This document shows, in pieces, positions 8,537-17,583 of a stretch of DNA of 64,000 nucleotides. The notes below the pieces were generated by a model. The model had not been told where the DNA came from, made no database searches, and worked only from the letters and a program-made list of their open reading frames with translations. Both the position numbers and the translations under genes were made by a program. Position 1 is the first letter of the stretch. Each line of letters starts with the position of its first letter. Source of the DNA: Xaviernesmea oryzae (GTDB taxonomy: Bacteria > Pseudomonadota > Alphaproteobacteria > Rhizobiales > Rhizobiaceae); NCBI RefSeq assembly GCF_900109605.1, contig NZ_FOAM01000008.1, positions 62,001 to 126,000 on the forward strand, written 5' to 3'.

Positions 8537-10474
8537 ATGTTTCATTCGATCTTCGACCATCCCCAATGCCTGACGCGCGACGGCGAACCGAAGGCGCCCG
8601 CCAGGCGCGCCACGCTTGTCGCCTCGGCTGCGAAAATCCCGCTGATCTGCCTTGGCCTGATCGCCGCCACGGCGCCGGCGGCCTTTGCCCAGGAGCCCTG
8701 GATCATGACCGAGCGCACGTTCTTCGGCGGCGACGATGCCGATGCGGCGCGCGGGCAGGGGGTCACGACCGATGGCCAGCACTGGTTCTTCTCGGGCACC
8801 CACTCGCTCGAAATCGCCGACGATACGTTCAAGACGATCAAAATCGACAAGAATGCCATCGCCTCGAAGCTTCAGATCCCATCTTCGCTCTCGCGCGTCG
8901 GGCTCAACCATATCGGCGACATCGATTACGCCAACGGCCTGCTTTATATCTCGCTGGACTCCAGCAAGCGCGACCCGGTGACCGGCAATAAATACAGCAA
9001 CCCCGTCTTCGCCATTTATGACGCCAAGACGCTTGAATATACGGGTAAGGCCTATCCGCTCAATCCGCCGCATGGGGTTCACGACATCGCCAGCTGGGTT
9101 GCCGTCGATGCGAAGCACGGGCTCGCTTATGGCATTGCCTATGACAATGCCACGGAGCTGACGGTCTACAATCTCGCCGATTTCAGCTTCAACAAATACA
9201 TCCCGCTATCTACCGTGGTCGATCAGGCCCAGGGCGGCAAGGTTCTCGATGGCTGGATGTATTTTGCCACTGACAACGACGACAAGAAGCTGATGCGCGC
9301 CAATCTGGCGACGGGCGAGGTCGAGACCATCGGCAATCTCAAGCTCAATGCCGAACAGGAAGTCGAAGGACTGTCGATCCGTCATACGAAGGATGGCTGG
9401 TCACTCAACGTTCTCGACCGGGAAGAGAGCATGCCCGGCAACGGGGACGGCGGCGTGGCTTTTTACAAATATCTCCGCCCCTATGGAAACGTGCTTTCGG
9501 GCGAGATCCATAGCGATATCGCCGGTTCGCTGCTGGAGGACAGCCGCTTCCTGCGCGAGGCTACCAATCGCCGTCTGCAGGCTGCCTTCGATGCGGTTGC
9601 GCTGCCATCCGCCAAGGGCGCGAAAGACGGGCAGGGTGTGCAGGATGCCGATGCTCCGGCCTTCTGGAGCGAGGCGCTGGCCTCCACCAGCAAGCACCGC
9701 GCGACGGGCGATGCCGCTGATTTCGATCGCTCGGCGGGCGGCATCATCGCCGGCGTCGATGCGCCGATCGACACATGGCGCCTTGGCCTCGTCGGCAGCT
9801 ATGGCCGCACCAGCTTCGATGTCGATCAGCGCCTGTCCTCCGGCGACAGCCATGATTATGAGATCGGCGCCTATGCCGGTACGCAGCTCGGCGATTTCGG
9901 GCTGCGCCTTGGCGGCGCTTATGGTCATCATGCCATTTCAACCAGGCGAAACGTCATCTTCCCCGCCTTTGCCGAGACGCTGACGGCGGATTACGACGCC
10001 GTGACGGCCCAAGCCTATGGCGAGATCGACTATCGCATCAAGCTCGAGCGCGTAACGCTCTCGCCCTTTGCCGGCCTTGCCTATGTGCATCTGAAAACGG
10101 ATGGTTTTTCGGAGGATGGCGGCAGCGTCGCTGCGCTCTCAGCGGATGGCCAGAGCATCGACAACAGCTTCTCCACGCTTGGCCTGCGCGCATCCGCGCC
10201 CGTCGCACTCGACACGATGGAAGGGCAGGTCCATGGCATGATCGGCTGGCAGCATGCCTTTGCCGATCCGGCGACCGAGAAGCAGCTGACCTTCACATCC
10301 GGTGCCGATTTCACCAGCACCGGCGTGCCCATCGCCAAGAATGCGCTGGGTCTCAATCTCGGTATGGATCTGGCGCTGAGCCAGCAGACCCAGCTGAGCG
10401 CCAACTATTCCGGCCAGATCGCCAGCAAGGAGCAGAGCCACGCGGTGAAGGTGAACCTTCAGGTGAAGTTCTGA
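8537..10474 (+). CDS. autotransporter with propeller-like passenger domain
   Basis: A 645-residue outer-membrane protein. It has a long N-region and a signal peptide ending near residue 51 (AAFA-QEP). A passenger of about 330 residues follows with repeated beta motifs (HWFFSGTHSLEIAD, HIGDIDYANGLLYIS, SWVAVDAKHGLAYG, LDGWMYFATDND) that look like beta-propeller blades. From about residue 390 to the end there is an autotransporter beta-barrel (GGIIAGVDAPIDTWRLGLVGSYGRTSFD onward, ending NLQVKF with the terminal aromatic expected for BAM recognition). AAAGAGA lies about 9 bases before ATG 8537. It is single-gene, with an intrinsic terminator at 10497. The passenger function is unknown; binding or adhesion is a guess. 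Confidence 0.82.
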   Translation: MFHSIFDHPQCLTRDGEPKAPARRATLVASAAKIPLICLGLIAATAPAAFAQEPWIMTERTFFGGDDADAARGQGVTTDGQHWFFSGTHSLEIADDTFKTIKIDKNAIASKLQIPSSLSRVGLNHIGDIDYANGLLYISLDSSKRDPVTGNKYSNPVFAIYDAKTLEYTGKAYPLNPPHGVHDIASWVAVDAKHGLAYGIAYDNATELTVYNLADFSFNKYIPLSTVVDQAQGGKVLDGWMYFATDNDDKKLMRANLATGEVETIGNLKLNAEQEVEGLSIRHTKDGWSLNVLDREESMPGNGDGGVAFYKYLRPYGNVLSGEIHSDIAGSLLEDSRFLREATNRRLQAAFDAVALPSAKGAKDGQGVQDADAPAFWSEALASTSKHRATGDAADFDRSAGGIIAGVDAPIDTWRLGLVGSYGRTSFDVDQRLSSGDSHDYEIGAYAGTQLGDFGLRLGGAYGHHAISTRRNVIFPAFAETLTADYDAVTAQAYGEIDYRIKLERVTLSPFAGLAYVHLKTDGFSEDGGSVAALSADGQSIDNSFSTLGLRASAPVALDTMEGQVHGMIGWQHAFADPATEKQLTFTSGADFTSTGVPIAKNALGLNLGMDLALSQQTQLSANYSGQIASKEQSHAVKVNLQVKF

Positions 10475-10496
10475 TTCGATCCCCTTGGATGGCTCG

Positions 10497-10540
10497 GCCC
10501 CGGCAGCCCTCCCGATCCTTGGAGGCTGTCGGGGCTTTTT
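10497..10540 (+). terminator. intrinsic terminator after autotransporter
   Basis: A 12-bp stem (10497-10508 with 10524-10535, one G-T wobble position) is followed by TTTTT. It lies 23 bases after the autotransporter stop codon. Confidence 0.88.
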
Positions 10541-10581
10541 CATGAGCGGCGCTGCGTCAGGACGCAGCGTCCGCCTTCGCT

Positions 10582-11325
10582 TCAGCGGCCACGAGCCTTG
10601 CGCGCCGCCAGAGAGCGATTGACATCCTCCTCCGCCAGATCGAGCAGCTCGATCAGCCGGCTGCGTGCGGCCTCCGGATCACGCTGGGCGATGGCCTCAT
10701 AGACGCCCCAATGAAGCGGGAGCGATGGGCGCTGGCCATAGGGATTGTCGTCGGACAGCTTGAAGCTGATCAGCATGGCCGTTGCGGTCAAGCTCGCCAG
10801 GGAGCCGAACAGCTCGTTTCCGGTCATATGCAGAATGCTCTGGTGAAATTCGAGATCGGCTTCGGCGAAGCGTTCATTGTCGTCGGCGAAGCGCTCCATC
10901 TTCTCATAGATCTTCTCAAGCGTCGCGATCTGCTCCTTGGTGGCGCGCTGCGCGGCAATCGCGCCGGCGCTCGGCTCGATGGCACGCCGCAGTTCGAACA
11001 GGGACTGTGCTTCCTCGAAGGTCGTCTTCGGCCCATAGCGCCATGCCAGGATATCGGGATCGAGAAAATTCCAATCCGTGCGGGCGCGAATGCGTGTCCC
11101 GGTCTTCGGCCTGGCCTCGACCATGCCCTTGCCCGCCAGAACCTTGATCACCTCACGCAGCGCCGTTCGGCTGACGCCATGGGCCGCGCTCCAATCGTCG
11201 GCATTGGGCAGCGGATCGCCCGGCTGGAGCTCGCCCCGCACGATGCTGCGACCCAGCAGATCGAGCAACTTCGCGTGCACGCTGACGCTTGCCGATCCTT
11301 GCGGGCCTGCACCGTTGAAAGGCAT
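10582..11325 (-). CDS. GntR/FadR-family transcriptional regulator (FCD domain)
   Basis: A 247-residue regulator with an N-terminal winged helix (residues of about 15-80: LLDLLGRSIVRGELQPGDPLP, SRTALREVIKVLAGKGMV) and a C-terminal all-helical FCD ligand domain (about 100-235) with the metal/ligand histidines in the FHQSILHMTGN and LHWGVYEAI regions. The family senses sugar acids or carboxylates. AGGGGAG lies upstream of ATG 11325. The neighbouring short-chain dehydrogenase on the same strand, of the aldose-dehydrogenase type, suggests control of a sugar or sugar-acid pathway, but the effector cannot be read from sequence. Confidence 0.88.
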   Translation of the reverse strand: MPFNGAGPQGSASVSVHAKLLDLLGRSIVRGELQPGDPLPNADDWSAAHGVSRTALREVIKVLAGKGMVEARPKTGTRIRARTDWNFLDPDILAWRYGPKTTFEEAQSLFELRRAIEPSAGAIAAQRATKEQIATLEKIYEKMERFADDNERFAEADLEFHQSILHMTGNELFGSLASLTATAMLISFKLSDDNPYGQRPSLPLHWGVYEAIAQRDPEAARSRLIELLDLAEEDVNRSLAARKARGR

Positions 11326-11364
11326 GATCAGGACTCCCCTTTATTCATCCTATTGATATTATTA

Positions 11365-11373
11365 TTGGACCAA
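11365..11373. promoter_or_regulatory. candidate GntR/FCD operator
   Basis: The palindrome TTGG-A-CCAA lies 40 bases upstream of the regulator start, within an AT-rich promoter stretch (11340-11373). Short TTGG/CCAA-type palindromes are common operators of FCD regulators; autoregulation is inferred. Confidence 0.4.
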
Positions 11374-11496
11374 GCAGCCGTCAACTGTATGCGCGCGCGC
11401 GGGAACACGTCCTGATCGTGCCACATGACCTTCTCCTGCTTTGCCGCCAGATGGACCCTTGCCGACAAATAAGGCTCTAAGGTCGAGTCGATGCCT

Positions 11497-12273
11497 TTAG
11501 ACCCAGCCTGCATCCACGATGAATTGCTGGCTGGTGCACATACGGCTGTCATCAGCGGCGAGAAACAGGGCCATGCGGGCGATATCCTCCGCTTGCAGCC
11601 GTCCCTGAAGGCATTGACGCTGGGCAATCTGTGCCTCGCCCTCCGGCGTCAGCCAAAGCCTGACCTGCCGCTCGGTCATGACCCATCCGGGAACCAGGCA
11701 GTTCACCCTGATATGATCGGGTCCGAACTCGCGGGCGAGGGCCCGCGTCATGCCCGTGATTGCAGCCTTGGCGGTCACATAGGCGCAGCAATCGGGGTCA
11801 CCGACCATCCAGGTGATCGAGCCGAGATTGATGATCGATCCGCCGCCGGCTGCTCGCATCTGTGCAACAACGGCCTGGGCGGCGAAGAACTGGTGGCGGA
11901 GATTGATGGCCATGCGGTCGTCCCAATAGGCAACGTCGACCTCCTCGGTCTGATGGCGGTCGTCATTGCCGGCATTGTTGCACAGCGCCGCGATCGGCCC
12001 GTTCTCGGCGCTCGCCTGAGCAATTGCGGCCCTCAAGGCGTCGATCTCGCGCAGGTCGCAGGGAAGGAAGAGCGGCTTGGCAAGACCTTGATCGGCAATC
12101 GCATCGGCCAGAGCACTTCCCGCCTCCTCGGCAAGATCGACAAAAGCAACGCGGCTGCCCTGGGCGCAGAAGTGCCGCACGAGGCTTTCCCCGATGCCGG
12201 TGGCGCCGCCGGTGATGAAGACGCTGCGTCCATTAAGGCTGGGATAGTTGGCATAGGCTGTCTGGCTGTTCAT
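11497..12273 (-). CDS. short-chain dehydrogenase/reductase (aldose dehydrogenase-like)
   Basis: A 258-residue classical SDR. The cofactor-binding motif is TGGATGIGE, the structural motif is NNAG, and the catalytic residues are the Ser of NLGSITWM and Tyr/Lys of the YVTAK motif. The C-terminal end (QQFIVDAGWV) is typical of classical SDRs. Resemblance is greatest to galactose/arabinose/xylose 1-dehydrogenases of rhizobia, which make sugar lactones in the cytosol. The start at ATG 12273 (MNSQTAYANYPSLNGR) is preferred over the longer frame to 12327. It lies upstream of the GntR regulator on the same strand with a 171-base gap. Substrate assignment is tentative. Confidence 0.82.
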   Translation of the reverse strand: MNSQTAYANYPSLNGRSVFITGGATGIGESLVRHFCAQGSRVAFVDLAEEAGSALADAIADQGLAKPLFLPCDLREIDALRAAIAQASAENGPIAALCNNAGNDDRHQTEEVDVAYWDDRMAINLRHQFFAAQAVVAQMRAAGGGSIINLGSITWMVGDPDCCAYVTAKAAITGMTRALAREFGPDHIRVNCLVPGWVMTERQVRLWLTPEGEAQIAQRQCLQGRLQAEDIARMALFLAADDSRMCTSQQFIVDAGWV

Positions 12274-12464
12274 CTGATGTCGATGCCTCTGTCGCGCGCA
12301 GCCAGCATCGAAGCCCGAGAGCCTCATTCGCTGGCAGCTGATCGCAACCTGCTAAGCGACAAAGAAGACAGGCACGTAACACCCGCTGCGCGGGGCTCTG
12401 TCAGGGGACGGCGCAGAGCATTGCCCGCAGCTTGCGGCGGCACCGGCGCCTGTGGCCTCGGCGT

Positions 12465-12923
12465 CTAGCTGTGGCTCGTGTCCCGCTCGATAAAGCGGCG
12501 GAAGGCCGACAGCGTTTCCTCGCTGACATGATGCTCGATGCCCTCGGCATCGATGCGCGCCGTTTCCGGGCTGACGCCGAGTACGCGCAGAAAGGCCTCT
12601 ACCGTCTGGTGGCGCAGCCGGCTTTCGCCGGCCATCTTCTGGCCGGCGGCGGTCAGGAACACACCGCGATAGGGCTTGCGTGAGACGAGGCCTTCAGAGG
12701 AAAGTCGCGCCAGCATCTTGGCGACAGTCGGCTGCGAAACGCCGAGGCGGGCGGCGATATCGACCTGACGGGCCTCGTTGCCGTCCTCGATCAGGTCGGC
12801 GATCAGCTCGACATAATCCTCCACCAGCGCGCCGCGCTGGGCTTCCCGGCTCTGGCGGAAGCCCTCCGAATGCGTGTCCGCGTCCGGTAGCGGATCGGAA
12901 CGGGGGATGGTTCGACGCACCAA
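12465..12923 (-). CDS. mntR: manganese-responsive regulator MntR
   Basis: A 152-residue DtxR-family metalloregulator. The winged helix at residues of about 35-90 ([37 protein letters not shown]) is followed by the dimerization/metal domain with [19 protein letters not shown] and GIEHHVSEE, which carry the His/Glu metal ligands. With Mn2+ bound it represses uptake genes. It starts at TTG 12923 or GTG 12920. It is divergent from mntH, 283 bases apart, which strongly supports the assignment. Many rhizobia instead use the Fur-family Mur for this job, so the presence of a DtxR-type MntR is worth noting. Confidence 0.92.
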   Translation of the reverse strand: MVRRTIPRSDPLPDADTHSEGFRQSREAQRGALVEDYVELIADLIEDGNEARQVDIAARLGVSQPTVAKMLARLSSEGLVSRKPYRGVFLTAAGQKMAGESRLRHQTVEAFLRVLGVSPETARIDAEGIEHHVSEETLSAFRRFIERDTSHS

Positions 12924-13125
12924 ATCCTGTCTCTTTTCTAAAATCCTTGAGCCGCTTTCTTAGCATGTCCCCGGGCCATGCAGAATGGCGCAGCATGGCT
13001 TCTCCCCAGATCGGTCCCGGAATCGCGTTCAAAAGCCCTTGTGGCCTGATGTCAGGGAACCGCCCGGTCCACGCCTCGTTTTCCGTGAGACTTTGGCCGC
13101 ACCGCACAAAAAAGCTGCGGCGATG

Positions 13126-13148
13126 AAATATAGCATCTTGCATAATTC
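13126..13148. promoter_or_regulatory. candidate MntR operator in mntR-mntH intergenic region
   Basis: An imperfect palindrome AAATATAGCA-TCT-TGCATAATTC (6 of 10 positions symmetric) lies about 60 bases upstream of mntH in the only AT-rich part of the divergent intergenic region. The layout recalls the AT-rich ATAGC/GC-centred MntR boxes. No other candidate was seen in 12924-13206. Confidence 0.4.
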
Positions 13149-13206
13149 TGACCCGAGGCCTAGTTTTTGACATGTGGCGCAACCCCCGCACCAGGGCATA
13201 TTGACG

Positions 13207-14580
13207 ATGAGCGCATCCGATCTTTCCGACACGACACCGGCCGCCTTTGGCCGCATCGGCGCAGCCGCTTCGCGCGCCAGCCTCTCCGAAGTCCATGCGT
13301 CCATCCACGTGCCCAAGGATGGCACTTGGTTCCGACGGTTCTTAGCCTTCGTCGGGCCAGGCTATATGATCTCGGTCGGCTATATGGATCCGGGCAACTG
13401 GGCGACGGATATCGCAGGGGGTGCGCAGTTCGGCTACACGCTGCTCTCCGTCATCCTCCTGTCCAACCTGATGGCGATCCTCCTGCAGGCACTTGCCGCA
13501 AGGCTCGGCATCGCCACCGGCCGCGACCTCGCCCAGGCCTGTCGTGCGCATTATTCCAGGCCCGTCGGCTTCATGCTGTGGCTGGCCTGCGAGGCGGCGA
13601 TCATTGCGTGCGATCTGGCGGAGGTGATCGGCACGGCCATTGCGCTGAAGCTGCTCTTCGGCATTCCGCTTCTGGCCGGCGCATTGCTGACGGCGGCGGA
13701 TGCTGTGCTGGTGCTGCTTCTGATGAATCGCGGTTTCCGCTATCTCGAAGCCTTCGTCATCGCGCTGCTGACCATCATCGCGCTCTGTTTCATCGCGCAG
13801 ATGGTCGCGGCCCAGCCGCCTGTGGCCGCCGTGCTCTCGGGCTTCATCCCCTCGCGCGAGGTCGTGACCAACCCGGCCATGCTCTACATCGCCATCGGTA
13901 TTATCGGCGCGACCGTCATGCCGCATAATCTCTACCTGCATTCCTCCATCGTGCAGACGCGGGACTATCCCCGCACTGAGCCCGGCCGGCGCGAGGCGAT
14001 CCGCTTCGCCGTCGCCGACAGCACGATTGCGCTGATGCTGGCGCTTTTCATCAATGCGGCGATCCTGATCGTGGCCGCCGTCGCTTTTCACGAGACCGGC
14101 CGGACCGATGTGGCCGAAATCGAACAGGCGCATGAGCTGCTTTCGCCGCTTCTCGGCTTCGGACTCGCCTCGACGCTCTTTGCCGTCGCTCTGCTGGCCT
14201 CGGGGCTGAACTCGACCGTCACGGCCACGCTCGCCGGCCAGATCGTCATGGAAGGCTTTCTGCATCTGCGCATTCCCAATTGGGCGCGCCGGCTGATCAC
14301 CCGCCTTCTGGCCATCGTTCCCGTCATCGTCGTCACCTGGATCTATGGGGAGAAGGGCACGGCCGAACTGCTGATCTTCAGCCAGGTCGTGCTGTCCATG
14401 CAGCTGCCCTTTGCCGTGATCCCGCTGGTCAGCTTCGTCACCAACAGGCGGATCATGGGCAATCTCGTGGCGCCGCGCTGGCTGGCCTTGCCCGCCTGGC
14501 TGATCGCCGGGGTGATCGTCGTTCTCAACATCAAGCTGCTGATCGACACGTTTTCAGGCATCGGTGGCCTCAGCCACTGA
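13207..14580 (+). CDS. mntH: Nramp-family manganese/proton symporter MntH
   Basis: A 457-residue inner-membrane importer of divalent metal ions, chiefly Mn2+, driven by protons. The Nramp metal site is present: DPGN in TM1 ([12 protein letters not shown]) and MPHNLYLHS in TM6. About eleven hydrophobic helices are visible. The start at ATG 13207 is preferred (AGGG upstream in CAGGGCATATTGACG); a GTG at 13174 would add an unlikely 11 residues. It is divergent from mntR. Confidence 0.95.
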   Translation: MSASDLSDTTPAAFGRIGAAASRASLSEVHASIHVPKDGTWFRRFLAFVGPGYMISVGYMDPGNWATDIAGGAQFGYTLLSVILLSNLMAILLQALAARLGIATGRDLAQACRAHYSRPVGFMLWLACEAAIIACDLAEVIGTAIALKLLFGIPLLAGALLTAADAVLVLLLMNRGFRYLEAFVIALLTIIALCFIAQMVAAQPPVAAVLSGFIPSREVVTNPAMLYIAIGIIGATVMPHNLYLHSSIVQTRDYPRTEPGRREAIRFAVADSTIALMLALFINAAILIVAAVAFHETGRTDVAEIEQAHELLSPLLGFGLASTLFAVALLASGLNSTVTATLAGQIVMEGFLHLRIPNWARRLITRLLAIVPVIVVTWIYGEKGTAELLIFSQVVLSMQLPFAVIPLVSFVTNRRIMGNLVAPRWLALPAWLIAGVIVVLNIKLLIDTFSGIGGLSH

Positions 14581-14730
14581 GGGCATGGGCGTCTGCGCGC
14601 TGACAGTTGCCTGACGGATTCGTGAAGCGACGCGCGGGCGGCGAGTCTGCATTGTGGCGGGCGCACCCTTCCGTTGCGGCAGGCGGCATCCCATATAAGG
14701 GGAAACGAACTTTTGGAGGACACGAGTTTC

Positions 14731-15762
14731 ATGTCAGGCTTTCGACGCATCTTCGCAATGACGGCGGTCGCGCTCACGCTGGCGATCACGGTGGCGGATG
14801 TTGCCGAAGCGCGGCGCGCAGGTGGCGGCGGCTTCGGCAGCCGCGGCACGCGCACCTATTCGGCGCCGCCGGCGACCCAGACCGCGCCCAGCGGCGCCCA
14901 GGGCATCAACCGCAGCATGACGCCGGACACGGGCCCGGCCGCGCAGCCCGGCATGAACCGCGCAGCACCTGGCATGCAGCAAACGCAGCAGGCCGCGCGC
15001 CCTGGCTTTTTCGGCAGCGGCGGCTTCGGCCGCTCGATGATCGGCGGTCTCGTTGCAGGCGGCTTGCTCGGTATGATGCTTGGCCATGGCTTCGGCGGCG
15101 GCTTCGGCTTCCTGGGCCTGCTCCTGCAGATGGTGCTGATCGGTGGCGGTATCATGCTGCTCATGCGCTTTCTCGCGCGCGGCCGCCAGCAGCCGGGCTA
15201 TGCCGGCAGCGCGCCCGCCAATCCCGGTCGCTATGATGCGCCAGTTCGCATGGCCCCCAGCCCGCAGGCGGCAACGAGCGCCTCGTTGAAGGGCGGCCTC
15301 GGCCGTGGCGTGCCACCGGCTGCCGCCGCTGCCACAGGCACGGATGAGGTTGGCCTGACCGGGACCGACTTCGACCGCTTCGAGGCGATGCTTGCCGAGG
15401 TGCAGAAGGCCTATGGCGTCGAGGATTATGCCACGCTGCGCGCGCTGACGACGCCGGAGGCGATGTCCTATCTGGCCGAAGAGCTGAGCGACAATGCCAC
15501 CAGCGGTGTGCGCAACGAGGTTTCCGGCGTTCGCTTGCTTCAGGGCGATCTTGCCGAAGCCTGGCGCGAAGGCGATGCCGATTATGCGACAGTGGCCATG
15601 CGCTATGAAAGCGTCGACGTCATGCGTGATCGCGCAAGCGGCCGTGTCGTCGAGGGCGATCCGGCACGCCCCACCGAAGCGACCGAGATCTGGACCTTCC
15701 TGCGCAAGCGTGGCGAGCGTGACTGGCGCGTCTCGGCCATCCAGGATTCCAGGGCCGCCTGA
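14731..15762 (+). CDS. Tim44-like domain membrane protein
   Basis: A 343-residue protein. A signal/anchor segment (FAMTAVALTLAITVADVAEA) is followed by a Gly/Pro/Gln-rich stretch (about 30-95), then glycine-rich hydrophobic helices (SMIGGLVAGGLLGMMLGHG and LLLQMVLIGGGIMLLMRFLA), and from about residue 210 a Tim44/MBA1-like domain (FDRFEAMLAEVQKAYGVEDYATLRALTTPEAM). Bacterial members are inner-membrane proteins of unknown function. GGAGGA lies 11 bases before ATG 14731, which decides the start over the upstream frame. It is single-gene with its own terminator. Confidence 0.85.
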   Translation: MSGFRRIFAMTAVALTLAITVADVAEARRAGGGGFGSRGTRTYSAPPATQTAPSGAQGINRSMTPDTGPAAQPGMNRAAPGMQQTQQAARPGFFGSGGFGRSMIGGLVAGGLLGMMLGHGFGGGFGFLGLLLQMVLIGGGIMLLMRFLARGRQQPGYAGSAPANPGRYDAPVRMAPSPQAATSASLKGGLGRGVPPAAAAATGTDEVGLTGTDFDRFEAMLAEVQKAYGVEDYATLRALTTPEAMSYLAEELSDNATSGVRNEVSGVRLLQGDLAEAWREGDADYATVAMRYESVDVMRDRASGRVVEGDPARPTEATEIWTFLRKRGERDWRVSAIQDSRAA

Positions 15763-15788
15763 GCCTGCGCCTATCTGCCGTCTCTTCG

Positions 15789-15819
15789 ACCCGCCTGTGT
15801 TTTCGCAGGCGGGTTTTTT
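15789..15819 (+). terminator. intrinsic terminator after Tim44-like gene
   Basis: The stem ACCCGCCTG/CAGGCGGGT with an 8-nt loop is followed by a run of T (15814-15819), 26 bases after the stop codon. Confidence 0.92.
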
Positions 15820-15981
15820 CATGGCCGCGGCAGGGTAAACGGAATCCTTATCTGGTCGCGATGTCGATGAAAGACCCGAAACTATTATCCCGCCTTAAAA
15901 AAACGTAAAATTCAGTAGGCAGTGCAGCATGTCCTTTGGAGGATCACAGGCTCGTAATCTGTGCTGGAATCGCCCATCTCC

Positions 15982-16045
15982 CTAAAATTTTAGCATTTAC
16001 CTTGAGGCAAGACTCATGGGTGTGCCCCATAGTCTTCGCAAGACT
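15982..16045 (+). promoter_or_regulatory. structured leader upstream of gtrB operon
   Basis: This stretch holds a 12-bp perfect palindrome CTAAAATTTTAG (15982-15993), then a hairpin pairing 16010-16020 with 16026-16035 (one bulged base), then a second hairpin AGTCTT/AAGACT (16031-16045). The second shares its 5' arm with the 3' arm of the first, so the two cannot form together. The set lies 70-135 bases before ATG 16118. An attenuator-like or regulated leader is inferred; no known riboswitch was recognised. Confidence 0.5.
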
Positions 16046-16117
16046 TCAGGAGTAGAGTGAGCTCCAAGTCGTCACATGCCCTTTTTATCATTCCATCTTG
16101 CAGAAGGTCATCTTCCC

Positions 16118-17143
16118 ATGGGCGAGATCAGACTGTCCGTCGTGGCGCCGTGTTATAATGAAGAGGCAGTCCTGCGCGACTTCCATAAGCGCATGTCGCG
16201 AGCTTGCCGTTTTGCCACGGGCGAGGATCACGAAATCATTCTGGTCGATGATGGATCCTCTGATACGACCTGGTCGCTGATCGAAGCCCTGGCGGATGAG
16301 GATGCCCATGTGGTCGGCGTGCGGCTTTTCCGCAATCATGGCCATCAGCTGGCGGTTACGGCCGGCCTGTCCGTGGCCAAAGGCGACCGCGTGCTGCTGA
16401 TCGATGCCGATCTTCAGGACCCGCCGGAACTGCTTTCGAAGATGATGCGCATCATGGATGGCGGCGCCGATGTGGTTTATGGCCAGCGCGCCGCGCGGAT
16501 GGGCGAGAGCACATTCAAGCTCGCCTCAGCCGCCTTGTTCTATCGCCTCTTGAACAAGCTTTCCGCCGTTCCGATCCCGCGGGATACGGGCGACTTCCGT
16601 CTCATGAACCGCACGGTGGTCGATATCCTGCGCGGCATGCCGGAGCAGCATCGCTTCATTCGCGGCATGGTCAGCTGGATCGGCGGGCGGCAGGTTCCCA
16701 TGCCCTATGTTCGTGAGCCGCGCTTTGCCGGCGTGACGAAATATCCGCTGCGCAAGATGATCGCCTTTGCAACCGATGCGCTGACGAGCTTCTCGACGGT
16801 GCCGCTGCAGCTTGCCGTCTGGCTCGGCCTGATGTCGGGCGTTTTCGCCTTCCTGATCCTCAGCTACGCCGTGCTTCAGTGGATGCTGGGCAATGTCGTT
16901 CCCGGCTGGGCAAGTTCGCTGGTCGCCATCTCCTTCTTCTCCGGCGTGCAACTGATCGTCATGGGTGTCTTCGGCGAATATCTCGGCCGTGTGGTGCAGG
17001 AGATGAAGCGGCGGCCGCTGTTCACCATCGCCTCGATCCGCCAGGCTGGCATCAGCACCCCGCTGCCCGCCGATTATTACAAGCTCGGCGTGGCCGAACA
17101 GGGCGCGCTGCTGGAGCAACGCTTCCTCAAGGTTTCCGGCTGA
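16118..17143 (+). CDS. GtrB-type polyprenyl-phosphate glycosyltransferase (GT2)
   Basis: A 341-residue enzyme of the GtrB/dolichol-phosphate-mannose synthase type, expected to move a hexose from a nucleotide sugar to undecaprenyl phosphate at the cytosolic face. The GT-A domain shows SVVAPCYNEE, ILVDDGSSD, the DAD motif in LLIDADLQDPPE, and RDTGDFRLMNR. Two C-terminal membrane helices (about 225-250 and 260-290) follow. GAAGG upstream favours ATG 16118 (MGEIRLS) over 16076. Its stop overlaps the start of gtrA (TGATG). Confidence 0.9.
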   Translation: MGEIRLSVVAPCYNEEAVLRDFHKRMSRACRFATGEDHEIILVDDGSSDTTWSLIEALADEDAHVVGVRLFRNHGHQLAVTAGLSVAKGDRVLLIDADLQDPPELLSKMMRIMDGGADVVYGQRAARMGESTFKLASAALFYRLLNKLSAVPIPRDTGDFRLMNRTVVDILRGMPEQHRFIRGMVSWIGGRQVPMPYVREPRFAGVTKYPLRKMIAFATDALTSFSTVPLQLAVWLGLMSGVFAFLILSYAVLQWMLGNVVPGWASSLVAISFFSGVQLIVMGVFGEYLGRVVQEMKRRPLFTIASIRQAGISTPLPADYYKLGVAEQGALLEQRFLKVSG

Positions 17144-17583
17144 TGGTTGAGCATCGGCCTGCCCTGTTCGAGCAGGCGGGCAGGGGGCTTCTGCCGCCAT
17201 GGGCGCAGGCGTCCCTTTTCGCCCTCGTCGGCGTCGTCAACACGGCGGTCGATATCGCCGCTTTTGCCGGGCTGGTCTTCTTCGGGCTCGCCCCGTTGAT
17301 GGCCAACCTCATCAGCTTCAGCCTGGGCGCGCTCAACAGCCTGGTGCTCAACAAGACGCTGACGTTTCGCGGCACTGGCGCGCGCTATTCGCTGCGGCTG
17401 GTGGCAAGTTTTGCCGTCGTAACGCTGGTTGCCCTGACGATTTCCCAGCTCAGCCTCGCTGGCATGATCGCGCTGGGCCAAGGGCATATGACCGCCAAGC
17501 TGGTTTCGGTCGTCTTCACCTTCGCGGTGAGCTTCGTGCTCAACAAGTTCATCACCTTCAGGAGCGCGCCGCGCCATGGCTGA
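17143..17583 (+). CDS. GtrA-family membrane protein (putative polyprenyl-glycan flippase)
   Basis: A 146-residue four-helix membrane protein of the GtrA family. The motifs are ASLFALVGVVNTAVDIAAF, NLISFSLGALNSLVLNKTLTFR and the closing SFVLNKFITFRS. In serotype-conversion systems GtrA is thought to flip the polyprenyl-linked sugar to the periplasm. The ATG overlaps the gtrB stop, and its last 8 bases overlap the start of the next gene, so the three genes form one translationally coupled operon. Confidence 0.88.
   Translation: MVEHRPALFEQAGRGLLPPWAQASLFALVGVVNTAVDIAAFAGLVFFGLAPLMANLISFSLGALNSLVLNKTLTFRGTGARYSLRLVASFAVVTLVALTISQLSLAGMIALGQGHMTAKLVSVVFTFAVSFVLNKFITFRSAPRHG

Noticed and set aside
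15886-15900. TTAA-N7-TAAA as a CtrA box before the gtr operon
   Set aside because: The second half-site deviates at a key base and the tract is a simple A-run, so the match is probably chance.
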